A stretch of 24,674 bases of DNA. It comes from an uncultured Eubacterium sp. Lineage in GTDB: Bacteria > Bacillota > Clostridia > Lachnospirales > Lachnospiraceae. The notes below the pieces were generated by a model, which worked only from the letters and a program-made list of their open reading frames with translations, ran no database searches and was not told where the DNA came from. The first letter of the stretch is position 1; each line of letters begins with the position of its first letter. Made by a program: the position numbers and the translations under genes. The stretch covers positions 1-24,674 of the forward strand of contig CAMODP010000006.1 in NCBI GenBank assembly GCA_946611445.1, in the 5' to 3' direction. Of this stretch, positions 15,391-23,800 are shown in pieces.

Positions 15391-17076
15391 TCAGTCAGAA
15401 ATACGGATCCACATGGCGGGCCGGATTCCATGCTGACCGTTCACAGCCAGGTTTCCCTGCAGGTTCAGCCCGCCGTCAGGACCGATCTCTTCCAGATATG
15501 CGGCATCGGCGCCCGGCGTGCGCAGATACCAGAATGCACGTCCGTTTTCCGCTGTAACACAGCCCTTTGCGGCAGCATATGCGGTCGGCGCCGCCGCCCG
15601 GTCCTCCGCCGCGGGAAGGTATGCCGTCAGTTCCTCTTCACTCAGCAGAAACAGCCGGTCCGAGGTAATGCCGCAGGCCATACCGTTTCCGGAATTGACC
15701 GTTTCAGGAACCGTCACCTCCTCTATACAGGTCCTCTCTTCCTCAGAGAAAACAGCCCTGTACCAGTCTGCATTGAGCCAGGAGCGGGCATAGCCCGCTT
15801 CCCAGGATGTATTTCCCTCTTCCAGTGCATACGGAAGGGCATCTATGCAGTACCTGCTCAGGAGAAGCAGCCGGTCCTCCTGCCTGTCCAGCACCACCCA
15901 TTCCAGCGCCTCCGGTCCGTTCTCTTCCACACCGTCCTGTTCATAGCTGCCGAATGCGACATACCACCGCAGTTTCTCCCCGGAAAGACCTTCCGGTGCG
16001 GCGTCTGACGCGGCGGCAGGATGAGACCTTCCCGCCAGAAGCACCGCTCCCAGGCAGACGGCGGCTGCAGCCAGCGCCAGACCGCCTGCGGCAATGAGCG
16101 GGCCTCTTCTCCTGTCTGCCGGGACACAGACGGCATTCCGGAAGGCCTCAATGCTCTGGAACCGCTTCTCTTCCTGCAGCTCCAGTGCCTTCATCAGGGC
16201 ATCCTCGGCCTTCCCGGGCATCCGGATCCCCAGTTCTGAAGGACGGGGGAGTACGGTGCCGGCCAGGCGTTCCATGGCATCCGCGGGCCTGACGGCCGTC
16301 AGACAGCTGTACATCGTCGCTGCCGCCGCGTAGACATCGGTCCACGGACCGATCCTGCCGCCGGCAGTATACTGCTCCGGAGGCGCAAATCCCCTCTTAA
16401 AAGCAGTGACGGAGGCGTTCTCCTGTTCATCAGCGAATCTGGCGCCTCCGAAATCCAGCAGTTTGGCATGGCCGCCCCGGAGAATCATGATATTGTCGGG
16501 ACTCACGTCCATATGGACAACACCAAAAGAATGAATTCTCATAAGAGAGCGGAAAATCGGATCCATCAGGGTCTTAACCTGCTCAAATGGCTGCCGCTTT
16601 CCCCCGGTTCTCTGCTTCAGGGTCTGTCCGTCCAGGAACTCCATCACAATATAGGCCGTCCCGTTCTCTTCGAAATGATCCCTGACCATCACGACGCCTT
16701 CATTTTCCGTCCTGCTGAACATGGCAAGGATCCTGGCCTCCTGGAGAAAACGCTTCTTATTCACCTCAAAGCAGCTTCTGCCGCTCTCCGGCACGGAGAC
16801 AGCCTTCATATGGTCTCTGCGGCAGACCTGCTTCAGGAAAAGCTCCTTGACGGCTACGGTTACCTGCAGATGCGTGTCAAACGCAATATACGTTATGCCG
16901 AATCCGCCCGATCCGAGCGCCCTGCCCAGCAGATATTTTCCGTTCAGGGTTGTCATCGGCGGCAGCTGCGTCTCCTCCGGGCGATACGCCGCGCTGTGAA
17001 ACCCGCAGTGCGGGCACGGACCCGTTCCTCCGGAAATTTCCCTCATACAGTTAACACATATATGCTTCGGCTCCAT
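15391..17076 (-). CDS. Transmembrane Ser/Thr protein kinase with zinc ribbon and DUF6273-like outer domain
   Basis: A 561-residue Hanks-type kinase. From the ATG at 17074-17076: zinc ribbon Cys7, Cys10, Cys21, Cys24; kinase domain (about 46-310) with glycine loop GSGGFG at 55-60, Lys77 (VAVK), catalytic HMDVSPDN at 188-195 (Asp190, Asn195) and DFG at 208-210; one membrane segment (about 326-349); outer domain (about 391-561) with WVVLDRQEDRLLLLSRYCID at 393-412 and SWLNADWY at 432-439, as in DUF6273. The usual Arg of HRD is Met, so it is a non-RD kinase. AAAGGA 5 nt before this ATG sets the start; the upstream GTG at 17095-17097 overlaps the previous stop and has no better site. It lies 17 nt after the vWA-FHA gene, a plausible phosphorylation partner. 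Confidence 0.9.
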   Translation of the reverse strand: MEPKHICVNCMREISGGTGPCPHCGFHSAAYRPEETQLPPMTTLNGKYLLGRALGSGGFGITYIAFDTHLQVTVAVKELFLKQVCRRDHMKAVSVPESGRSCFEVNKKRFLQEARILAMFSRTENEGVVMVRDHFEENGTAYIVMEFLDGQTLKQRTGGKRQPFEQVKTLMDPIFRSLMRIHSFGVVHMDVSPDNIMILRGGHAKLLDFGGARFADEQENASVTAFKRGFAPPEQYTAGGRIGPWTDVYAAAATMYSCLTAVRPADAMERLAGTVLPRPSELGIRMPGKAEDALMKALELQEEKRFQSIEAFRNAVCVPADRRRGPLIAAGGLALAAAAVCLGAVLLAGRSHPAAASDAAPEGLSGEKLRWYVAFGSYEQDGVEENGPEALEWVVLDRQEDRLLLLSRYCIDALPYALEEGNTSWEAGYARSWLNADWYRAVFSEEERTCIEEVTVPETVNSGNGMACGITSDRLFLLSEEELTAYLPAAEDRAAAPTAYAAAKGCVTAENGRAFWYLRTPGADAAYLEEIGPDGGLNLQGNLAVNGQHGIRPAMWIRISD

Positions 17077-17093
17077 GATTATCCTTTTCCTGC

Positions 17094-18815
17094 TCACCGG
17101 AAGCTGACTGCCGCAATCCAGCGGCTCCGTCCGATCCCGATCACATCACCGTCTTCAAGTTTTTCGGGGACTGTAATTCTCTGCCGGTTCAGCCAGGTAC
17201 CGTTCGCGGAGTCATTATCCCGGATCATCAGGTCATCACCAACCCGGTAAATCACACAGTGATGTCCTGATACGGAGCGGTCTCCGGTCAGCGGAATCGC
17301 ACATTCCGCCTTCCGTCCGATGACAATATCCTGCATAACGGGCACCGTAAACTGCTTCTGCCGGGTTTCCTCATCCTCCAGAGTCAGCATGCAGACCGTC
17401 CGCTCCGGTCCGCGCAGCTCCGCGTCTCCGTCCATCATCAGGACAGTCGCCTCCTCTTCATCGCTGCTCTGCAGAACCGTCGGTTCTTCATCAGCCTCAT
17501 ACGCGAACGGCGGATGACTGTCTTCCGGCAGCCCGGACTGCACGGATTCGGACGGATCCTGCAGTTTCCTTCTGCGGAAAAAGAAAACAAGGGCAGCGGC
17601 AGCCGACAGCAGAAGCAGCACGCCGGACACCGCCGGAAGAATCAGGCGCAGCGGCAGCCCGTATACGCCAGCCGCAGGTGTCTCTTCTGCGGATTCGGCA
17701 GCGACAGCAGGCTCCCGGCTTTCCGCCGCTCCGCCGGCATCCGCAGCTGCTTCCTCCCCGGGCTCCTCCGCCGGAATCTCCGCAGAAGCAGCTCCGTTCC
17801 CTGCCTCTGTCACCCCTGCAGCTTCCCGGTCCGCCTCTGCCGCCTCTGCGTCTTCCTTTTCCTCCTCTGCCGCCTCTGTCTCTTCTTTTTCCTCCTCTGT
17901 CTCCGGCTGCACGTTCCCGGTAAAAGGCATGGTGACGGCTGATTCTCCCAGAAATGTGCCGCCGGGAATGGAGGCCTGTATCTGCACCCGTTTTTCAGAC
18001 CCGTCCATCATGCGGTCCTCCAGGAAAAACACCGCTGCCTTTCCGGGTTTCTCCCGGCGTATTCCCTCTGTCACCTCTGACAGATCTTCTGTATAAGTAT
18101 CCAGAAGCCACACCGGTCCCTGCACGGCACGCGCCATGGAAAACATCCGGCTGACCGCGCCGGGGTCTTCTTCATACAGGGATCCCACCGCCAGCAGCCC
18201 GCAGGAACACTGCTTCAGCTTCCGGATGACGTCATCAGCCGTATATCCTGCCGGATTGTCATTCGAGCCGTCCGAACAGACAACGATCCGGGCGCAGCTC
18301 CCGGGCGAAAAGAGTTCCGGGCTGCCCGCGCAGCTGTAAATACAGTCGTTCAGCCAGGTATACTGGTTCCGGAATTCTACTTCATCAAGCGTCCGCAGGA
18401 GTTCTGCCGCATCCGCGGTCATGCCGGCCAGCAGATGAACCTCTGTATCAAAGGTCGCGAAGGCGAAACGCTCTCCCGGAGACGGATTTTCCAGGACGTT
18501 TCGAACCACTTCCTTCATTTTGCCGCGGTTCCCGGCCGATATGGACAGGGAATTGTCAAAGAGGATCAGCGTCTCTATGCCGCCGGCCTCACTGATCTCC
18601 TGCAGCTCCCCTTCCAGCACGGCGCTGCTGCCCACCTGCATGCGGACAGCAGTATCCGTATAGGCCTCCTGCGGCATGTACACAACCAGTCTGTTCCCCT
18701 CCGCATAATTGGGCAGGTTGTGAATGTCCTGTCCCCACACAGCCGCGGAAGGGACCGCAAGCGTCAGAACGGCTGCCGTCACGGCAAAAAGAAATCGGAT
18801 TCTTCTGTTTTCCAT
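17094..18815 (-). CDS. vWA-FHA transmembrane protein with acidic stalk
   Basis: A 573-residue membrane protein. From the ATG at 18813-18815 (AAGGAG 6 nt upstream): signal peptide (about 1-28), outer vWA domain (about 82-257) with the metal-site motif DNSLS at 87-91 and SDGS at 181-184, a stalk of about 80 residues very rich in Glu and Ala (303-382), one membrane segment (about 390-413), and a cytoplasmic FHA domain (about 492-562) with IGRK at 499-502, SGHH at 516-519 and NGT at 539-541, the phosphothreonine-binding residues. The inner linker carries two similar acidic TVL motifs (EEPTVLQ, EEATVLM). An upstream GTG (18837-18839) overlaps the previous stop and lacks a site. Role: probably a receptor or scaffold linking an outer ligand to kinase signalling. 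Confidence 0.88.
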   Translation of the reverse strand: MENRRIRFLFAVTAAVLTLAVPSAAVWGQDIHNLPNYAEGNRLVVYMPQEAYTDTAVRMQVGSSAVLEGELQEISEAGGIETLILFDNSLSISAGNRGKMKEVVRNVLENPSPGERFAFATFDTEVHLLAGMTADAAELLRTLDEVEFRNQYTWLNDCIYSCAGSPELFSPGSCARIVVCSDGSNDNPAGYTADDVIRKLKQCSCGLLAVGSLYEEDPGAVSRMFSMARAVQGPVWLLDTYTEDLSEVTEGIRREKPGKAAVFFLEDRMMDGSEKRVQIQASIPGGTFLGESAVTMPFTGNVQPETEEEKEETEAAEEEKEDAEAAEADREAAGVTEAGNGAASAEIPAEEPGEEAAADAGGAAESREPAVAAESAEETPAAGVYGLPLRLILPAVSGVLLLLSAAAALVFFFRRRKLQDPSESVQSGLPEDSHPPFAYEADEEPTVLQSSDEEEATVLMMDGDAELRGPERTVCMLTLEDEETRQKQFTVPVMQDIVIGRKAECAIPLTGDRSVSGHHCVIYRVGDDLMIRDNDSANGTWLNRQRITVPEKLEDGDVIGIGRSRWIAAVSFR

Positions 18816-18835
18816 TGCTCTCTCCTTTCCTGACC

Positions 18836-19894
18836 TCACCCGACCAGCCAGACGACACGGCCGAGCGCTCCGTCACCCGCAGGTCCTGCCTGGCCGCGCA
18901 TCTCATCAGCCGCCTCTTTCCGGATGTATTCAGCCACAGTGAAATTCGCGGAAAACTGCGGGCCGGCCAGGGCATTTTCCGCATTTTCATCATATTTATT
19001 GCACAGGACATAATATTTATCCGGGTTGTTATCCGCGATATTTCTGAAGAAGTCGCTGCAGGCGCCGGCATGATAAGCAGTCTGTTCTGTTACGACGACA
19101 ACCTTGTCCGCCAGATCCAGGAGCCGCACCTTTTCTTCGTCAAATACGCTGTCCGTATCCACAATGACATAGTCATAGTCCCGGGACGCCCTGGCCTCTC
19201 TGGCCAGTCTCCGGTAAATGTCCCGCCTGATCCCCAGCGTCATCATCGGCGCCCGCAGCGGCGGCATGTACGTGAACCCTTCCGTGCGGAAGCAGCGGGA
19301 AACCGTCGGATACAGGTCCTGTCCCGGATGCGTCAGACAGTCGTAAACTTCACCGGCGCCGACAGGGGCCCTGCTGTCCAGATAATACTGAAACGTCTGC
19401 AGATTTTCGCAGTTCAGATAGAGAACGCTTCTCCCCGTCTTTACAAAAGATGTACACAGGGCCATGGCTATGGTCGTTTTCCCCGTCCCGCCGGACGCGG
19501 ATGTGACCGCCAGAATCTGCGAAGCCGCCTCTCCCGCGCTTTCCGGATGGAGGATCCCCGCGCTTCGGCCGATAATCTCTCCATACAGTTCCCTGATGCC
19601 GGTATATCTGCAGATACGGACCGGGCCTTCTTCCGGCTGCGTATCTTCCGCCGCCTCCTCTGTCAGGATAAAAACCCTGCGGAATCCCTGTCCGCAGACC
19701 GCGGGATCGTATAATTCTTCAGATACGATGAGGATATCAGCCTCCTGCCGCCCTGAAAAAAACGACGAAAAAAAGGAACGCTCTGAAATCACTTCAAGAT
19801 CAGCGCGGTTAAACAGCTCCTCCGAAAACTTGTCAGTCAGGGAAGCCAGATATGCCGGGTCTTCCACTGCAATAATGATCCTGTCCTTTCTCAT
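18836..19894 (-). CDS. TadZ/CpaE/MinD-like P-loop ATPase
   Basis: Proteins of this group place large membrane machines in the cell. The 352-residue protein has an N-terminal receiver-like domain (about 1-110) without obvious phosphoacceptor motifs, and a ParA/MinD domain (about 120-340) with Walker A SGGTGKTT at 134-141 and VIVDTDS at 243-249. The signature Lys of the deviant Walker A (KGGxGKT) is Ser134 here, so dimer-linked ATP hydrolysis may differ from MinD. No amphipathic MinD tail is evident. Its ATG overlaps the stop of the FHA gene (ATGA, 19894-19891), and 20 nt follow before the vWA gene. No Tad pilus genes are in view, so the partner is more likely the EssC-type machine or the glycan exporter; this is inference. 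Confidence 0.85.
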   Translation of the reverse strand: MRKDRIIIAVEDPAYLASLTDKFSEELFNRADLEVISERSFFSSFFSGRQEADILIVSEELYDPAVCGQGFRRVFILTEEAAEDTQPEEGPVRICRYTGIRELYGEIIGRSAGILHPESAGEAASQILAVTSASGGTGKTTIAMALCTSFVKTGRSVLYLNCENLQTFQYYLDSRAPVGAGEVYDCLTHPGQDLYPTVSRCFRTEGFTYMPPLRAPMMTLGIRRDIYRRLAREARASRDYDYVIVDTDSVFDEEKVRLLDLADKVVVVTEQTAYHAGACSDFFRNIADNNPDKYYVLCNKYDENAENALAGPQFSANFTVAEYIRKEAADEMRGQAGPAGDGALGRVVWLVG

Positions 19895-20796
19895 GTGTCC
19901 TGTCCTGCTTCTTTGAGCGTAACCGTGAAAGCGGTTCCGGCAATACAGACGCTGCAGCCATCCGTCAGCGCATACCGTCTGTCAGGGATCAGACGTTCCC
20001 CGTTGATAAACGTGCCGTTTACGCTGCCCAGGTCACGGAGGTAGAATCTGCCGTCCGATCGGTATATGCGGCAGTGCACCCTGCCTACCCTCCTGTCATC
20101 CGGAATCACGCCGTCAGCGCTCTGGCCTCTGCGACCGATGGTATAGACATCCCTGCGCACACGGAAAACCAGCGGACGGGGCGTGCCCGCCGCCGTCAGG
20201 ATTGCCTCCGGACCGGACCGGCCGTGTGCGCCGTCTCTGACGGCCCGCTCTGCTTCTGTCAGGCGCAGAAGCCGTCCGCCTATCTCCATGACAGACAGTG
20301 AGGGGTCCTGAAGATCCCGCAGAAACGCCTCGCCCGCAGCGGACAGCCCCGTGCCGTCTTCGCGCAGAACGCCTATGAATGTATTCCGCAGCGTCCTGTC
20401 AAACGCGAGGTCACTCTGATACAGTTCCGTATCGACGGGATAATACAGAAGGCTTGTCCTGCATGTTTTTCTGTCTGCATATATTCTGCGCAGGTCAATA
20501 TCCAGTCTTCTGCAGGAGAGAAATCCATTCTCCTGCAGCCTGGCGATATTCAGAAACAGGTCAGCCGCAGCTGCGAAAAACACTTCCTCTGACGCGTTCC
20601 GTATGACTTCGCTGAACGGTCTCTGTCCGCGGGTGATATAACACAGGGCTTCCCTGCCGTTTCTCCTGTACTGCATGCACGGGAGAAGCGCCGCCGTCTC
20701 CTGATGCAGCATGATCTTGTATTCTGTCTGCAGAATGCTGGTTTCTTCCAGCACAAAGCTGAGATTTCTTCCTCCGCGCACTTCCCGTATTTCCAT
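19891..20796 (-). CDS. FHA-domain protein with N-terminal domain of DUF6382 type
   Basis: A 301-residue soluble protein. The FHA domain (about 208-295) has IGRR at 220-223, NGT at 260-262, and VGRVH at 237-241 where most FHA domains have S-R-x-H: the phosphate-contacting Ser is Gly238. Residues 1-200 resemble the DUF6382-like region that accompanies FHA domains in Firmicutes; I give this at moderate certainty. No signal peptide or clear membrane segment. ATG at 20794-20796 has AAGGA 6 nt upstream. It lies 22 nt after essC and overlaps the ParA-like gene by 4 nt. The location next to essC suggests a cytoplasmic partner, conceivably filling the EssB role, which is a guess. Confidence 0.82.
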   Translation of the reverse strand: MEIREVRGGRNLSFVLEETSILQTEYKIMLHQETAALLPCMQYRRNGREALCYITRGQRPFSEVIRNASEEVFFAAAADLFLNIARLQENGFLSCRRLDIDLRRIYADRKTCRTSLLYYPVDTELYQSDLAFDRTLRNTFIGVLREDGTGLSAAGEAFLRDLQDPSLSVMEIGGRLLRLTEAERAVRDGAHGRSGPEAILTAAGTPRPLVFRVRRDVYTIGRRGQSADGVIPDDRRVGRVHCRIYRSDGRFYLRDLGSVNGTFINGERLIPDRRYALTDGCSVCIAGTAFTVTLKEAGQDT

Positions 20797-20818
20797 TGCC
20801 TGTCCTTCTGCCGCAGCA

Positions 20819-23800
20819 TTACCGCACTCTGTAAACCATCCTCACCTTCCCGACATCCTGCCCCTGAAAATGAAAGCAGTCACCCGGCAACATCGCCCCG
20901 CCGTACCTGCGCTGCAGCCTGACCGGCACTTCAAACAGCCTCAGATTCTTCAGGTCATCAAAAAACCAGAACTGTCCGGATTCTCTGATCATCTTCAGTA
21001 TCTCAGATGCCTGAAACAGAAAAGCGGAATTTTCCAGGCTGCAGAACAGGAGTCCTGTCCTCGTTTTTCTGTACCGGCCCGCCAGTTCTCTGCATTTCTT
21101 CAGGAGCTCCCTGTCCCGGGATATCCTTTCCGCCGCTTCCGGATTCCTGATAACCGTCAGAATCAGGGGCTCTTCCTCCGGAAGCGCCGGCCTTCCCTCT
21201 GCGGCCCGTATCCGGCGCGCGGACGCGGCATTCCATGCGGTCTCGACGAAACCGGCCGCTTCCGCCGCTTCTGTCGTATACGCGCGCACAATCTCCATCT
21301 CCCGGAAGGCGGCAAGTTCTCCTCCGGCGTCATCCGCAAGAAACACCTCCGCCCGGAACTCTTCCCTGTGATTGCCGAGCCAGCGCAGGATGTATCCGAG
21401 AACCGCCTTTTTCCCGTCTTCCGCGCTGCCGGCCATGCCGATCACGCCCATGTCCGTCAGATCCAGCGTCTTCAGGCTGACATCCCCATGTGAGAGCCCC
21501 AGCGGCAGCAGTCCGGCGCCCGGCTGTCCCGTCCCGTATTTTTCCCGCAGATATGCTTCTGTCACAACGTCCGGAATCAGGGGGATCTCCGGCGCGGAAA
21601 TGCCCGCATATTTCTCACGGAGAGCAGCGGTAAATGCCCGGATGCTGCCGGCCTCCCGCTCCTCCTTTTCTTCAGAAAAGCTCAGGAATGTCTGGATTTC
21701 ATATACTTCCCTGTCTGATTCCATCATGCCGCGTCCGGGTATATTGTCAGGATATGAGCGGCACCGGCTGAGCAGGGCTGTGTATTCGGCGGCTTCATTG
21801 CAGTGCAGGGCTATTCTCCCCGCAAAACAGGCCAGGTACCGGTAGCTCAGCCCGGAAGTCTGCTGACTGCACAGGATTACGCTGATCCCCAGCGGAAGTC
21901 CGTCGCGGCAGACCGGAAGCAGGACATCCTCCTCGGTCAGATACAGTTCCCTGACGGCGGTGTAGTTGTCAACCATCAGCACAATCTGCGGCAGATCTGT
22001 GTTCCCGGCCTCCCGGTACGCGCCGAGAGATGTCACTCCGGCCGCGGACAGCTTCTGTTTCCTGCCGCGGATTTCCTCGTGAAGCATGCGGAACAGATTC
22101 CGGAACTTTTCTTCCTCCAGACCCGTTGCCACGCCGCCTACATGGGGAAGCTCCGCAAAGCGTGTCAGGGCCATGGAACCGAAGTCCAGTATGTATATGC
22201 ATACTTCCGCAGGAGAATATGTCATGCAGAGTCCCCGTATAACCGTCTGCAGAAGATTCGTTTTTCCGCTCCGGGAGGCGCCGATGACAATGAGATTCTC
22301 CCTCGCAAAATCAATGACGGCCCTGAACATCCGCTGATGGTCCGGGTCATCCGCCAGGGCGATCTCCGCCGCCGTGCCGCTGCCCGGCCGTCTCTCCGTC
22401 TCTTCCGGGAACGGCACCACTTCTTCCAGAGGCGGCGCAACCACCGGAAGCAGCTTCCTGATCTGCCGCTCCCTGCAGTACCCGGAAATATGCGCGGTGA
22501 CAGCCTCCAGCTGCGTGCGGGACGAGACGTCTGTCCTCTCCGGTTTTCTCTCATAGACCACTTCTCTCTGTCCCTCCAGCGATACGCTCTGCAGGACATA
22601 GCCCTTCCCGCGGAGACCGCCGGGTTCATTTTCCTTTTCGCCGCAGTAGGCAGACTGGAACAGTTCAAAGACCTCATTGCTCCCGACCTGCAGATACGCC
22701 CTGCCCGGCTCCCTGATTTCCGCCGCGAGCGGCGAACGCAGCATTTCCCGGGAGTCCTCCGCGCTCTGGACCTTGAGACAGATCCTGAACCTGGAATTGG
22801 ACCAGATCTGCTCATTGACCTGACCGGAGGGCTTCTGGGTGGCCAGAATCAGATGCACTCCCAGACTTCTGCCTATGCGGGCGGCGCTGATCAGTTCCTT
22901 CATGAATTCCGGGTATCCTGCCTTCAGCTCGGCAAACTCGTCAACTATGATGACCAGATGCGGCAGCGGCACCTCCGCCTGTTCTGCCTTATATTTCCGG
23001 ATATATTCATCTATGTGGTTCACGCCGGCCACGGCAAACAGAGACTGCCTTTTCAGGAGCTCCGCGCGGATGGACTGCAGAGACCTGCTGATCTGCCGGC
23101 CGTCGATATTGGTTATGGTACCCATCAGGTGGGGCAGGTCCTCCAGCTGACGGGCCATGCCGCCGCCCTTGAAATCGATGATCAGAAATCCGACTTCATA
23201 CGGGTGGTAGCGCACAGCCATTGACAAAACGTACGTCTGCAGGAGTTCGGATTTTCCGGAGCCGGTAGTCCCGGCCACGAGTCCGTGCGGTCCGTGTGCT
23301 TTTTCATGTATGTCCAGGCTGACGGTTTTCTTCCCTTTCATGCCCAGCGGCGCCTCCATGGAACGGCATACATCCGAACAGGCCCACAGGTTCTCCAGAT
23401 CAAGATCGCCCGTCTTCCGGATCCCGAGGACTGAAAAGAAGCTGACGCTTTCTGCCAGTCCCTCTTCCAGGCGGATTTCTTCTGAATAGACAGGAGACAG
23501 CCGAAGCACGGCTTCCTCCGCCTCCGCCTCAGAAACCGGCGTATACGCATATGTCAGGATGTCCCGGCCGTCCGCCGTGTTCACAAGCGAGCCGCTGTCC
23601 TGTCCGGCGCGAAGGATCCGGGTGCATCCAGGGGGCAGAAGGTCCTCTTCGGGCGCGCTGAAAATGAACACTGCCTGCAGACCCGCAGCCCCGGACACGA
23701 AGCGGGAGACCGGATGTCTGAGAAATTCGCTCCTGTCCAGCACAAAGACGATCATGTGCGGGAGCGACTCTCCCTTTTTCCCGTTTTTTCTGCGCGAAAG

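Noticed and set aside
18816..18839. GTG start for the vWA-FHA gene
   Set aside because: It overlaps the previous stop codon, while the ATG has AAGGAG at ideal spacing directly before a signal peptide.
18836..19894. Tad/Flp pilus locus, suggested by the TadZ-like protein
   Set aside because: No TadA, TadB, TadC, CpaC or pilin gene is in the window, and the direct neighbours are an EssC-type ATPase and FHA proteins.
21803..23224. Plus-strand open frame of 473 codons opposite essC
   Set aside because: Fully inside the conserved ATPase domains of essC on the other strand, with no motif of its own.
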